Shown here one piece after another: positions 27,363 to 35,060 of a stretch of DNA of 64,000 bases. The DNA comes from Rossellomorea aquimaris. GTDB taxonomy: Bacteria > Bacillota > Bacilli > Bacillales > Bacillaceae_B. The position numbers and the translations under genes were made by a program. Numbering within the stretch: the first letter of the stretch is position 1; every line of letters begins with the position of its first letter. Below the pieces are notes generated by a model that searched no databases, was not told the DNA's origin, and was given only the letters and a program-made list of their open reading frames with translations. The stretch lies in the NCBI RefSeq assembly GCF_008180865.1, contig NZ_VTEX01000003.1, forward strand, positions 374,501 through 438,500. The letters are read 5' to 3'.

Positions 27363-27470
27363 GCTGATAAAATTCCGATTTCGCTGATATATTGGGAATT
27401 TCGCTGATAAATGGTCCGTTATCGCTGATATATTCGAAATTTCGCTGATAAAATCAGATTTTCGCTGATA
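27363..27470. repeat. Array of six GCTGATA motifs at 20-21 bp period
   Basis: GCTGATA starts at 27363, 27383, 27403, 27424, 27444 and 27464; five copies are preceded by TC (TTTCGCTGATA in most). Sequence between copies is A/T-rich and not conserved. The rest of the 395-bp metY-metX gap (27185-27579) shows no gene. Confidence 0.85.
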
Positions 27471-27579
27471 TCTCCCCTAAGTAGACCCCGGATACCCTAT
27501 AAATAGTATCCAAAATCCACTTTTTCACCCTGTAAAGTGATTTCAATTACGTTTTTAGGGTTAAATCCCCCAGTTTCCA

Positions 27580-28875
27580 TTATACCCGTGATGTTTCCAA
27601 CGCCACTTCAATGGCATGATCCAAGTCCTCGATGAGGTCCTTCGCAGACTCTAATCCAACAGAAAGTCTCACAAGATCCTCGGTTACCCCTGTCGCACGG
27701 ATTTCCTGGTCGTTTAATTGCTGATGGGTCGTGGAAGCCGGGTGGATGATCAGTGATTTTGCATCCCCTACGTTGGCAACGTGAGACCAAAGGGAGATGT
27801 TATCGACAACTTTCCGTCCGGAATCTCTACCACCTTTAATCCCAAAGACGACGATGGATCCCGCTCCGTTTTTCAAATATTTCTGAGCAAGTTTATGTGA
27901 CGGATGCTGAGGCAACCCAGGGTAGGATACCCAAGCGACACCATTATGCTGATCTAAATGCTCCGCAATCTTCAAAGCATTTTCCGTATGACGCTCGATG
28001 CGAAGATGCAGGGTTTCTAATCCTTGCAACAGAAGGAATGCGTTCTGTGGACTTAAGCACGCCCCTAAGTCACGAAGCAGCTGCACTCTTAATTTTGTAA
28101 TAAAGGCTGCCGGTCCCACATCCTGTGCATAGCGCAGTCCGTTATAGCTCCGGTCCTCTTCCGTGAAGCCCGGGAATTTTTCATGATCCCAATCGAACTT
28201 CCCACCGTCAATGACGACTCCCCCGATTGCTGTACCATGACCGCCGATCCATTTTGTTGCAGAGTGGATGACGATATCGGCTCCATAATCGATCGGCTTA
28301 CATACATATGGAGTGGCAAAGGTATTATCGATGATCAATGGGATGTGATGGTCATGAGCCACTTTTGCTACCGCTTCAATATCAAGCACATGTAGACTTG
28401 GATTTCCGATTGTCTCAGCGAATACGGCTTTCGTTTTAGGAGTGATTGCTTTGCGGAAATTTTCAGGGTCGGTCGGATCTACAAAATGAACCTTGATTCC
28501 GTATTTCGGAAGTGTGGTCGAAAATAAATTATAGGTCCCGCCGTAAAGATTGGTGGCCGCTACAATTTCATCTCCTGCTCCGGCGATATTTAAGATTGAT
28601 AGAGAGATGGCAGCCATTCCGGATGAAACACCGAGTGCTCCGATTCCCCCTTCTAAAAGAGCAAGGCGTTTTTCCAACACGTCTACTGTCGGGTTCATGA
28701 TACGGGTATAAATGTTTCCCGGCTCTTCAAGGGCAAATAATTTTGCTGCATGATCACTGTTATCAAAAACGTAGGATGTCGTTTGATAAATCGGCACTGC
28801 CCTTGAACCTGTGGATGGGTCGGGCTCCTGGCCGCCGTGAAGTAGTAGTGTGTCGAAATCGAATGATTTTGTCAT
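27580..28875 (-). CDS. metY: O-acetylhomoserine sulfhydrylase / homocysteine synthase (MetY)
   Basis: PLP enzyme of the Cys/Met metabolism family that makes homocysteine from O-acetylhomoserine and sulfide. At 431 residues it has the longer MetY length. Motifs: [20 protein letters not shown] near the start, [25 protein letters not shown], and the PLP lysine in [17 protein letters not shown] (about 208). The C-terminal [17 protein letters not shown] motif is typical. The start has AGGAGG. Transcription comes through the SAM-I riboswitch at 29186-29305. It forms a functional pair with metX. Confidence 0.93.
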   Translation of the reverse strand: MTKSFDFDTLLLHGGQEPDPSTGSRAVPIYQTTSYVFDNSDHAAKLFALEEPGNIYTRIMNPTVDVLEKRLALLEGGIGALGVSSGMAAISLSILNIAGAGDEIVAATNLYGGTYNLFSTTLPKYGIKVHFVDPTDPENFRKAITPKTKAVFAETIGNPSLHVLDIEAVAKVAHDHHIPLIIDNTFATPYVCKPIDYGADIVIHSATKWIGGHGTAIGGVVIDGGKFDWDHEKFPGFTEEDRSYNGLRYAQDVGPAAFITKLRVQLLRDLGACLSPQNAFLLLQGLETLHLRIERHTENALKIAEHLDQHNGVAWVSYPGLPQHPSHKLAQKYLKNGAGSIVVFGIKGGRDSGRKVVDNISLWSHVANVGDAKSLIIHPASTTHQQLNDQEIRATGVTEDLVRLSVGLESAKDLIEDLDHAIEVALETSRV

Positions 28876-28940
28876 AGAAAATTCCTCCTAAATGGTTTTG
28901 TGTTTGGGTTTCCGTTTTGCGATTGGATGTTTTGGACGTT

Positions 28941-29050
28941 TGCCTGTTAAAGTTTGTTGGAATTTTGACTGTTGAATTTAAGTAATAATTTGACTGTTGA
29001 TTTCGGAATGATATTTGACTGTTAATATAATGCATTTTTTTAACAGTTAA
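28941..29050. repeat. 25-bp-period motif array in the metY leader
   Basis: TGCCTGTTAA (28941), TGACTGTTGA (28966), TGACTGTTGA (28991) and TGACTGTTAA (29016) are exactly 25 bp apart; an inverse copy TAACAGTTAA follows at 29041. The same motif family and period flank the transposase gene at 49.2-49.7 kb. It lies between the riboswitch terminator and metY, so read-through transcripts contain it. Confidence 0.85.
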
Positions 29051-29132
29051 ATACCGACCAGGCCAAATCCCCCTGTTGAACTCAGAAACTGAAAAATCGA
29101 AGAAGTTTATTTTCCTAAGAAGATAGAAGAGG

Positions 29133-29166
29133 AAAAAATAAAAAACCCTCTTCCTAAGAAGAGGGT
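29133..29166 (-). terminator. Terminator of the SAM-I riboswitch
   Basis: CCCTCTTCTTAGGAAGAGGG hairpin followed by TTTTTTATTTTTT on the reverse strand, 20 bp after the aptamer. With SAM bound the aptamer should leave this terminator free to form. Confidence 0.9.
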
Positions 29167-29185
29167 CTAATTTAATAGGGTCCTC

Positions 29186-29305
29186 CTCTTATCTTTCAGG
29201 CAGATCGCCTGCAGGAATTAGCACCTTTTCATGTGACGCATTACTGCGTACATGAAGGTTGCCGGGTTTCATCGGGCCTAGTCCCTCCACCTCTCTGGAT
29301 AAGAG
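29186..29305 (-). ncRNA. SAM-I (S-box) riboswitch
   Basis: On the reverse strand: CTCTTATCCAGAGAGGTGGA, GGGACTAGGCCCGATGAAACCC, GGCAACC, AAGGTGCTAATTCC and the closing P1 strand AGATAAGAG. These are the conserved S-box elements in the right order. It controls metY and probably metX. Confidence 0.96.
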
Positions 29306-29344
29306 CATGTAGTTGTCAATGTGAAAATTCTTGCGTTGAGATGA

Positions 29345-29374
29345 ATTATAAGGGGTAAACGACCTCAACGTCAA
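29345..29374 (-). promoter_or_regulatory. Sigma-A promoter of the S-box/metY transcript
   Basis: TTGACG (29374-29369) and TATAAT (29350-29345) separated by 18 bp on the reverse strand, about 35 bp before the aptamer. Confidence 0.85.
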
Positions 29375-29400
29375 GAGTATTTTTAGAATTTTTACATTAT

Positions 29401-30540
29401 TTAATTTTTAGCAGATGCTGCAATCGCTTCGTTAAATTGAGCGACGATGTCTTCCCCGTCTTCAATACCTATCGATATGCGGACGACATGTGTATTTATT
29501 CCGAGTTTTTCCTGCGCATCCTTCGGTAGAGCACGATGAGACGTTCCTAATGGGTAAGAAACCGTTGTCTCTACACCTGCAAGGGAAGGGATGATTTTAA
29601 TCCATCCAAGTGATTTGAAGAATGTGCTTATATCACATGTGTTGGATAGCTCGATTGTTACGATTGCGCCATTCCCTTTATCCGATAAATCGGTTGGGTA
29701 ATAGACTCCTTTCACATAATCATTTGATCGAAGGTCTGCCGCAAGAACTTCGGCATTTCTTGCTTGGGTTTCCATTCGAAGAGCCAGCGTTTTCGCTCCA
29801 CGGCAAGTCAGCCACGCTTCAAATGGGCTTAAGTTCGAACCGATGTTGACGACTTTTTCTCTCGCTTTTTGAACAAGCTCTTCTTTTCCAACTACGACTC
29901 CTGCTGTGATATCACTGTGTCCACCGATATACTTCGTGGCACTGTGTGCGACCAGGTCTACCCCTTCTAAGAAAGGCTGGCGCAGAAAAGGTGTGGCAAA
30001 CGTGTTATCAATCATTGTTTTCAGGTTGTGTTTCTCAGCAAGTTCAACCATTCTTGATATATCTTCTACTCGCATAAATGGGTTCGTCACCGTCTCACTG
30101 TATAGGAGTTTCGTTTGTGGTGTCAGTGCCTCCTCGATTTCTTCAACACTCGTAAAATCAACAAATGAAGACGAAATGCCGAATGTCTTAAGCTCTTCTT
30201 TCAACATATGAAACGTACCGCCGTATAAATCTTCTGCGGCGATGATATGATCGCCTGATTGCACTACAGCGAGGATTCCTACAAGGATGGCCGATAATCC
30301 AGAGGAAGTCGCGACACCCGCTGGAGCTCCTTCCAAGTCCGCCACCATCTTACCAAGCTCGTCTGTATTTGGATTTCCCGTTCTCGTATAGAGATAAGGG
30401 GATTTCCCTTCATAGAAACCCTCCAACTCTTCTAAAGATGTAAAAGAAAAGGCGGATGTTTGATAAATCGGAGTCGTCTTACTGCGGATTTCCTCAGTTC
30501 CTTTTAACTGACTATGTACGACCTTTGTTGTGAATTTCAT
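29401..30540 (-). CDS. PLP-dependent transsulfuration enzyme (cystathionine gamma-synthase/lyase family)
   Basis: Cys/Met metabolism PLP enzyme of 379 residues. Motifs: [60 protein letters not shown] and the PLP lysine in VAHSATKYIGGHSDITAG (about 200). The tail has GVETTVSYPLGTSHRALP and RISIGIEDGEDI. MetI, MetC, MccB and methionine gamma-lyase share these motifs, so the reaction is left open. It lies upstream of the S-box and is not controlled by it. The ATG at 30540 follows AAGGATGACAGAG. Confidence 0.85.
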   Translation of the reverse strand: MKFTTKVVHSQLKGTEEIRSKTTPIYQTSAFSFTSLEELEGFYEGKSPYLYTRTGNPNTDELGKMVADLEGAPAGVATSSGLSAILVGILAVVQSGDHIIAAEDLYGGTFHMLKEELKTFGISSSFVDFTSVEEIEEALTPQTKLLYSETVTNPFMRVEDISRMVELAEKHNLKTMIDNTFATPFLRQPFLEGVDLVAHSATKYIGGHSDITAGVVVGKEELVQKAREKVVNIGSNLSPFEAWLTCRGAKTLALRMETQARNAEVLAADLRSNDYVKGVYYPTDLSDKGNGAIVTIELSNTCDISTFFKSLGWIKIIPSLAGVETTVSYPLGTSHRALPKDAQEKLGINTHVVRISIGIEDGEDIVAQFNEAIAASAKN

Positions 30541-30624
30541 CTCTGTCATCCTTCCTGAATCTATGTATTTTTAAAAGTGTATCATATTCAGAAGATTGTG
30601 AGGAGTAGGATGTATTGCAAGAAA

Positions 30625-30655
30625 TAAAAAAACACCTGCCCAATTGCAACAGGTG
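30625..30655 (-). terminator. Terminator of the DUF302 gene
   Basis: CACCTGTTGCAATTGGGCAGGTG hairpin and a run of seven T on the reverse strand, just after the stop at 30664. Confidence 0.85.
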
Positions 30656-30663
30656 CCTTCCGT

Positions 30664-31047
30664 TTATTGAACGTTATCTAAACATCCGATCAGACGATTT
30701 TCAATATCCAATGCCAGGCTTTTTAGTTTATCGTTATCCACCATTTCGATCAGCTTGCTTGGTTTTGCCATGCCGATCTTGGTTGTATCGCCTTCTGTGT
30801 ATACCGTGACTTTACATGGGAGGAAGTAGCTTACGAGCATGCTTTCTTCCAGTACTTTTTTGGCTTCATGAGGATTACATACCTCTAATACGACTACTTC
30901 TTCATTGAAATCAAGGCCTTTGTCCTGCAGTTTCTGAGCAAGATCGAGATTCCATAGTACACCGAAGCTTTCATCTTTAAGGTTGGATTCTACCGCTTCC
31001 ACAGCTTCTTTCACAGTCATCGAGACTTCTTTAGTGTAATGAAACAT
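30664..31047 (-). CDS. DUF302 domain protein
   Basis: Small soluble protein of 127 residues with a DUF302 fold: YTKEVSMTVKEAVEAVESNLK at the N-terminus, FGVLWNLDLAQKLQDKGL, EVVVLEVCNPHEAKKVLE, LPCKVTVYTEGDTTKIGM and a C-terminal helix. DUF302 proteins are often found with redox or sulfur genes but their function is unknown. The ATG at 31047 is preferred because AAAGGAGG precedes it; the frame is open to 31080. A TlpA-like gene lies upstream. Confidence 0.85.
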   Translation of the reverse strand: MFHYTKEVSMTVKEAVEAVESNLKDESFGVLWNLDLAQKLQDKGLDFNEEVVVLEVCNPHEAKKVLEESMLVSYFLPCKVTVYTEGDTTKIGMAKPSKLIEMVDNDKLKSLALDIENRLIGCLDNVQ

Positions 31048-31120
31048 GTTCACATCTCCTCCTTTTTTTATCACATTCATTTAATACCTCATAGCGTATA
31101 ACGTCAAACATCGATATTCA

Positions 31121-31134
31121 GAGGTCCGTCCCTC
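31121..31134. repeat. Dispersed 14-mer GAGGTCCGTCCCTC, copy 1
   Basis: First of eleven near-identical copies between 31 and 62 kb. This one is 5 bp downstream of the TlpA-like gene stop. Confidence 0.8.
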
Positions 31135-31138
31135 TCCA

Positions 31139-31720
31139 TTATTCCATTCCTTCGACCATTTTACCCATCATGTCTTCGTTCATGGGGCCGACGATTTTGT
31201 GTTGAATGATGCCTTTGGTGTCGATCATGTAGGTGGTCGGGATGGTGAACGCCCGGTATTCGTCTCCGACTTCACCCTTTTCATCCATTGGGATGGGGAA
31301 GGTAAGTTCGTAGCCGTCGATGAATTCCTGGACAGCCTTTTCCCCATCGTCCATGGAAGTCAGGTTGACGGCGAGGATTTCAACGTTTTCTTTCTCTGCA
31401 TTCTCTTCGTAGTAGCTCTGCATATGGGGCATTTCGGCTTTACATGGCGGACACCAGGTAGCCCAGAAGTTCAGGATCACTTTCTTACCTTGATAATCTG
31501 AAAGCTTTACGGCTTTATCATCTAAGGTGGTTAATTCAAAATCCGGAGCGCGGTCCCCTTTTGCAAGCCCCTGCGCTGCATTAGACAGATCCATGGATTC
31601 ATTGGCTAATTGAGCGGCCTCTTCCCTAGCTTTCTTTTCCTGCTGATCCTGAAAGAAGTTCGCTAAGAAAATGCCAATCAGAAGCGCAACGATCGCCAAA
31701 GCAAAATTTCGTTTATTCAT
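31139..31720 (-). CDS. Membrane-anchored thiol-disulfide oxidoreductase (TlpA/ResA family)
   Basis: Extracytoplasmic thioredoxin-fold protein, 193 residues. An uncleaved N-terminal anchor (NFALAIVALLIGIFLANFF) is followed by a charged linker and an AhpC-TSA/Redoxin domain: GDRAPDFELTTLDDKAVKLS, the active site FWATWCPPCKAEMP (CxxC at about residue 97) and the cis-Pro segment FTIPTTYMIDTKG. It overlaps the start of the upstream membrane protein gene by 8 bp, so the two form an operon. Confidence 0.9.
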   Translation of the reverse strand: MNKRNFALAIVALLIGIFLANFFQDQQEKKAREEAAQLANESMDLSNAAQGLAKGDRAPDFELTTLDDKAVKLSDYQGKKVILNFWATWCPPCKAEMPHMQSYYEENAEKENVEILAVNLTSMDDGEKAVQEFIDGYELTFPIPMDEKGEVGDEYRAFTIPTTYMIDTKGIIQHKIVGPMNEDMMGKMVEGME

Positions 31721-32330
31721 TGTGTTTCCTCCTTACGTTTAAAAGAAAGATGAGATAAGTCATCATGATCAGATACGTCCAGGCAGTGACGGTCAATTCA
31801 AATCCGCCAATGAAGGCACTTAGAAATAACTGGACTAAAGTAAACATAACCAATAATTGTCCTGCCCAGATATCGGCGCCTGGATCACTGGTTTTTTTAA
31901 TAAAAAAGACAAGGATCAATAGATTGAATAGCACTTGAATACCAGCTAGAAGATAGTGGTGATGAAGCATATGAAGGACAGCTTCAAAGACAAGAACCGT
32001 GACCATCCATGAAATGATGACAGTAGCCGGATGATCTACTTTTTTAACAAATATGTAGGCAAGGGCTGCTATCAGTCCTAACCAGTACCCAATGACTCCA
32101 CCGTGAAAATAGAGGATCGTAATGGGATGCTCCATAACCGTTTGAAAATCAACTACAATCAAACTCAGCTTCCAGACGAGTAAAAAAGTAAAAATACTAT
32201 TCGAATACCAGTCGCTCGCCTTTCTATTCCAGAAGTAGAGGACCAGGAAAGTGAGTATGAACGAAATGATAATAGCTGCCCATGAAGCCGGAAATGTGAA
32301 GGAGCCTATAGTGTACCATTGTTCAGTCAT
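31713..32330 (-). CDS. Lgt-like integral membrane protein paired with a TlpA protein
   Basis: A 205-residue protein with about six membrane helices. The segment ILYFHGGVIGYWLGL resembles the FHGGLIG motif of prolipoprotein diacylglyceryl transferase, and the upstream helices fit the Lgt N-terminal half. The Lgt signature with Arg/Asn (GRIGNFINGE type) is not seen, so it is unlikely to be an active Lgt. Coupling to the TlpA-like gene suggests a redox or membrane-maturation role. The ATG at 32330 is preferred over 32336 by ribosome-site spacing. Confidence 0.65.
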   Translation of the reverse strand: MTEQWYTIGSFTFPASWAAIIISFILTFLVLYFWNRKASDWYSNSIFTFLLVWKLSLIVVDFQTVMEHPITILYFHGGVIGYWLGLIAALAYIFVKKVDHPATVIISWMVTVLVFEAVLHMLHHHYLLAGIQVLFNLLILVFFIKKTSDPGADIWAGQLLVMFTLVQLFLSAFIGGFELTVTAWTYLIMMTYLIFLLNVRRKHNE

Positions 32331-32362
32331 AGGCATTCCCCTCCCTTCAGATACTTTCTGGC

Positions 32363-32938
32363 TTATCTAATATTTTTTCTGACAACAATGTAATAAACCG
32401 ATGGATGCAAGTGACCTATAATTGTATGGAATCCGGATGATTGGAGCTGTCGATCGAGATCACTGGAAGAAATCCGATGATCTAATGGCGGTCCCATTTC
32501 TGATTCTACCTTTTCCCAATCCAGGATCAGCCATATTCCATCTTCCTTCAGCATATCGTGTAAATCCTGAAATACTTTGATCAAGTCGGGAACTTCGTGT
32601 AAGACGAATGCGGATACGATTTTATCCAAAGTACCTTTGTTGAAGCTGAGGTATTCAAGGGAAGATTTCTCATAAATAATATTATCTACACTCTCTTCAG
32701 TGGCACGGTGTTTCAAATACTCCAGCATTTCCTGTTGCAGATCTACCGCCTGAACCTTTGTTTCAACCATTTTGGCAATTGGAAGAGTCAGGTAGCCATT
32801 GCCACAGCCTAAATCAGCGACGATATCGTCTTTATTAAGTTTGAGAAGTTTGAGTACTTTGTCCACTGGCACGAGCTCTTGACGTTTTGGATCGAGGAGC
32901 TTTGAAGCTTTGTGATGTTCATATAAATCTCCGGTCAT
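32363..32938 (-). CDS. Class I SAM-dependent methyltransferase
   Basis: A 191-residue methyltransferase. Motif I is VADLGCGNGYLTLPIAK (about residues 38-54), the acidic post-I residue lies in KVQAVDLQQEML, and motif IV-like IVSAFVLHEVPDL follows, then ILDWEKVESEMGPP. The fold is like UbiE/Methyltransf_11 types. The substrate is unknown. The ATG at 32938 follows GGAGG by 7 bp; the frame is open to 33007 without a ribosome site. It is the last gene on this strand before the TlpA pair. Confidence 0.88.
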   Translation of the reverse strand: MTGDLYEHHKASKLLDPKRQELVPVDKVLKLLKLNKDDIVADLGCGNGYLTLPIAKMVETKVQAVDLQQEMLEYLKHRATEESVDNIIYEKSSLEYLSFNKGTLDKIVSAFVLHEVPDLIKVFQDLHDMLKEDGIWLILDWEKVESEMGPPLDHRISSSDLDRQLQSSGFHTIIGHLHPSVYYIVVRKNIR

Positions 32939-33087
32939 CGGGGTTCCTCCGTTCAGCGATAATACCCTATTATGTATTAGTATCTTAAATTTTAAATGTA
33001 CAAGCAAGTTATTTAACTCATAGTGTAACCTATATAAAAATTATTACAGATAGCGTGGAGTAATGGGTGTCAAAAATATGAACAATA

Positions 33088-33116
33088 AAAGGACTCTCCT
33101 TGATGGGAGAGTCCTT
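33088..33116 (-). terminator. Terminator downstream of the Zur-linked genes
   Basis: AAAGGACTCTCC pairs with GGAGAGTCCTTT, with T-rich flanks on both strands. Confidence 0.8.
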
Positions 33117-33226
33117 TGTTCCTTCATTTGGGTTTAGGAGGATTTTTTCTCTTTTCATTAACAAAATTATAATAAAACCACTTGCTCATTGATAATCGGC
33201 ATTATCACTAAGTAAGTTCTTTACAA

Positions 33227-33239
33227 CGTAATGATTACG
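33227..33239. promoter_or_regulatory. Second Zur-box-like palindrome, without an obvious target gene
   Basis: CGTAATGATTACG, flanked by AA and ATTT, is identical in its 13-bp core to the box before rpsN. It lies 25 bp after the stop of the small hypothetical gene and 110 bp before a terminator. Another perfect palindrome (GATAAT-CGGC-ATTATC, 33191-33206) is close by. Confidence 0.6.
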
Positions 33240-33263
33240 ATTTAAACTCTATACTTCTACTTT

Positions 33264-33641
33264 TTATTTAGTATAAGCATGATCCATGGAGAAGAAGAAG
33301 TAGCTTGTATTTATTGCTCCTGATCCTTTCATCGACCGTATGGTGTCCGTATAATCAATCCATGTAGCGTGCTTCAGCTTCTGATCTAATTTCGTATTAA
33401 TCTCTTGCTCAATATCCCTCATCCGTTTCATCAACTCTCCAAAGCTCATGTTAAAATGAGAAGCAGCCTGCTGATGAGGAGCATACCTCACAAGTAATGC
33501 CATGAATTCCTCTGAAGTCTCCGACCGGCTCGCCAATTCATCTTCAAGATCGACCACATATTGATAGATGTCCCTTTTTTCCTTTGGCAAGCCCTCAACA
33601 ATATCCCTTGCGACAATTTCCATTAAGTGTTCGTTCATCAT
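33264..33641 (-). CDS. Hypothetical protein linked to Zur-regulated ribosomal genes
   Basis: A 125-residue soluble protein that was not recognised. It is mostly helical and charged. The middle (YAPHQQAASHFNMSFGELMK) looks like a helix-turn-helix of the sigma region 4 or GerE kind, so a DNA-binding or regulatory role is possible. It lies 52 bp after rpmE2 on the same strand and may be in the Zur-controlled operon. The start ATG at 33641 (or 33638) follows AGAGGTGA. Confidence 0.6.
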   Translation of the reverse strand: MMNEHLMEIVARDIVEGLPKEKRDIYQYVVDLEDELASRSETSEEFMALLVRYAPHQQAASHFNMSFGELMKRMRDIEQEINTKLDQKLKHATWIDYTDTIRSMKGSGAINTSYFFFSMDHAYTK

Positions 33642-33698
33642 AGTCACCTCTGCATGGGTCTATACCATAAAATATTCCTACTGACAGCCACACATGCA

Positions 33699-33944
33699 CT
33701 AATTCATGTTGTATTTTTTCAAGAAGCGTTCTGCACGGCCTCCACGATCAGAGAACTTCTGTCGTCCTGTATAAAAAGGATGCGTGTCTGAACTTACTTC
33801 CACTTTTAATAAGGGATATGTGTTCCCGTCTTCCCACTCAATCGTTTCATTGGATGTTTTAGTAGATCCTGTTAAAAAGGAAAAACCGCTGTTCGTGTCC
33901 ATAAATACCACCTGTTGATATTCTGGATGAAGTTCTTTTTTCAT
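33699..33944 (-). CDS. rpmE2: Ribosomal protein L31 type B, zinc-independent
   Basis: An 81-residue L31 paralogue starting [20 protein letters not shown]. It lacks the CxxC pairs of zinc-binding L31 and carries the type-B features [32 protein letters not shown] and [11 protein letters not shown]. In B. subtilis the equivalent YtiA is Zur-repressed and replaces RpmE when zinc is low, which frees zinc. It follows rpsN by 27 bp in one transcription unit. Confidence 0.93.
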   Translation of the reverse strand: MKKELHPEYQQVVFMDTNSGFSFLTGSTKTSNETIEWEDGNTYPLLKVEVSSDTHPFYTGRQKFSDRGGRAERFLKKYNMN

Positions 33945-33971
33945 TCTTATTCCTCCTTATCGTTTTGTGGA

Positions 33972-34241
33972 TTACCAGCTTGATTTTTTGACACCTGGTA
34001 TTTGCCCTTTATGAGCAAACTCCCTAAAAGCGATACGGGACATTTTAAATTTGCGGAGATACCCGCTCGGTCTCCCTGTCACTTCACAGCGACTGTTTAA
34101 TCGTGTCGGTGAGGAATCTCTCGGCAGCTTTCTTAACTCTTCATAATCACCCTTCTCCTTTAACTCCCTGCGCAAATCTGCATATTTCTGAACAAGTTCC
34201 TGACGCTTCTTCTCTTTTACTACCTTTGATTTCTTAGCCAA
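33972..34241 (-). CDS. rpsN: Ribosomal protein S14, zinc-independent paralogue
   Basis: An 89-residue S14 without the zinc-binding CxxC pairs, i.e. the C-minus form. Seen: [60 protein letters not shown] and the terminal KKSSW. B. subtilis YhzA/RpsN2 is the Zur-controlled counterpart. A Zur box lies 23 bp upstream of the start. It gives the cell an S14 that works when zinc is scarce. Confidence 0.94.
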   Translation of the reverse strand: MAKKSKVVKEKKRQELVQKYADLRRELKEKGDYEELRKLPRDSSPTRLNSRCEVTGRPSGYLRKFKMSRIAFREFAHKGQIPGVKKSSW

Positions 34242-34264
34242 TATGATTCACTCCTTATGTTAAT

Positions 34265-34277
34265 CGTAATGATTACG
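34265..34277. promoter_or_regulatory. Zur box of the rpsN-rpmE2 operon
   Basis: CGTAATGATTACG, extended to ATCGTAATGATTACGTTT, matches the Bacillus Zur operator core (TCGTAATnATTACGA). It lies just before the rpsN ribosome site, where Zn-bound Zur would block transcription. Confidence 0.88.
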
Positions 34278-34378
34278 TTTTAAAAAGCATATGGTTATTA
34301 AACCATACTTTTTTTCTTTTTGCAACGATATTTGCCTATAACCTATGGGAGAGAACCCAATCCTTTTAAAAGATAAAT

Positions 34379-34416
34379 AAAACCGAATGCCATTTAAGAC
34401 CGGCATTCGGTTTTTA
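34379..34416 (-). terminator. Terminator after the c-di-GMP-controlled small gene
   Basis: AACCGAATGCC pairs with GGCATTCGGTT; T/A runs flank it on both sides. It is 8 bp from the stop at 34424. Confidence 0.85.
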
Positions 34417-34423
34417 TGTATTC

Positions 34424-34666
34424 TTATGCTGCTTTCAGTCCCTCTAAAATAAGCATAAAATATTTAACTGTATCTCCCCTGCGGCTATTGATTATATCAA
34501 TATCAGCTAGAATTCTCTTAACTTCTTCAGCACCCAGATTCCGGATAAGCATTTCACTTATTTCTTCCGCTGAAAGTTCCCCAACATGCGTATACTTTAA
34601 TGCGGTACGGTTCCTTCTGCAAAAACTTCTTAATTCCCTTTTTAATTCAGTCAATTCCAACATCAT
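34424..34666 (-). CDS. Unrecognised 80-residue protein under a c-di-GMP riboswitch
   Basis: A small, charged, probably all-helical soluble protein with no membrane segment or signal peptide. It starts MLELTELKRELRSFCRRNR and ends in a hydrophobic helix (VKYFMLILEGLKAA). It has one Cys in a basic patch. No family was recognised. The ATG at 34666 follows AAGGA by 5 bp; the frame stays open to an ATG at 34705, which has no ribosome site and sits at the leader terminator. Upstream are a c-di-GMP-I aptamer and a terminator, downstream a strong terminator, so it is a one-gene unit. That arrangement argues for a real gene. Confidence 0.72.
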   Translation of the reverse strand: MMLELTELKRELRSFCRRNRTALKYTHVGELSAEEISEMLIRNLGAEEVKRILADIDIINSRRGDTVKYFMLILEGLKAA

Positions 34667-34712
34667 CATCCTTACTACAGATTCAAATCCTACTATACTG
34701 GACATATAGATT

Positions 34713-34736
34713 AAAAAACCCCACCAAAATGGCAGG
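34713..34736 (-). terminator. Leader terminator between c-di-GMP riboswitch and the small gene
   Basis: CCTGCCATTTTGGTGGGG hairpin followed by six T on the reverse strand. A competing A/T stem (GATACTAAT with ATTAGTATTC, 34743-34772) lies between it and the aptamer. Confidence 0.75.
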
Positions 34737-34780
34737 TAAAATGATACTAATAAAACGTCCTAATTAGTATTCATTGTAAT

Positions 34781-34884
34781 CCATTGTTTTCGGTAACCCG
34801 GCGATCATTATTTTCTTATAAAAAATAGAAGACCCGTGGTTTTGCGTCCTAATCTTTCAATTAGTTTGCCTTTTCGAAGGACTA
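34781..34884 (-). ncRNA. Cyclic di-GMP-I (GEMM) riboswitch
   Basis: The reverse strand carries GGCAAAC, a GAAA loop closed by CTAAT/ATTAG, then GGACGCAAA, CCACGGGTC, and near the 3' end GATCGCCGGGTTACCG. These are the invariant elements of the GEMM-I aptamer in the right order. A TATAAT at 34930-34925 is a likely -10 box upstream. The target is the small gene at 34424-34666. Confidence 0.9.
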
Positions 34885-35030
34885 TACAAATCATTTGTTT
34901 TAATATTTAGGTAATATAGTTGTCATTATACTAGAAGGAAAAAGATAAGAAAACAGGCAGGAGAATAATATTCCATTCCATTTCCTTACATCTTAATGTA
35001 ATGAAGATTAAATAATAGATTTCCAATAAA

Positions 35031-35056
35031 AGAAACCCCGCACATGGCGGGGTTTT
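35031..35056 (-). terminator. Terminator after the M23 peptidase gene
   Basis: GAAAACCCCGCCATGTGCGGGGTTTC hairpin with T-rich end on the reverse strand, 5 bp past the stop at 35061. Confidence 0.85.
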
Positions 35057-35060
35057 CTAA

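Noticed and set aside
34416..34709. Forward ORF of 97 residues opposite the c-di-GMP-controlled small gene
   Set aside because: Ser/Ile-rich, no ribosome site; the reverse-strand ORF has riboswitch, ribosome site and terminator in register.
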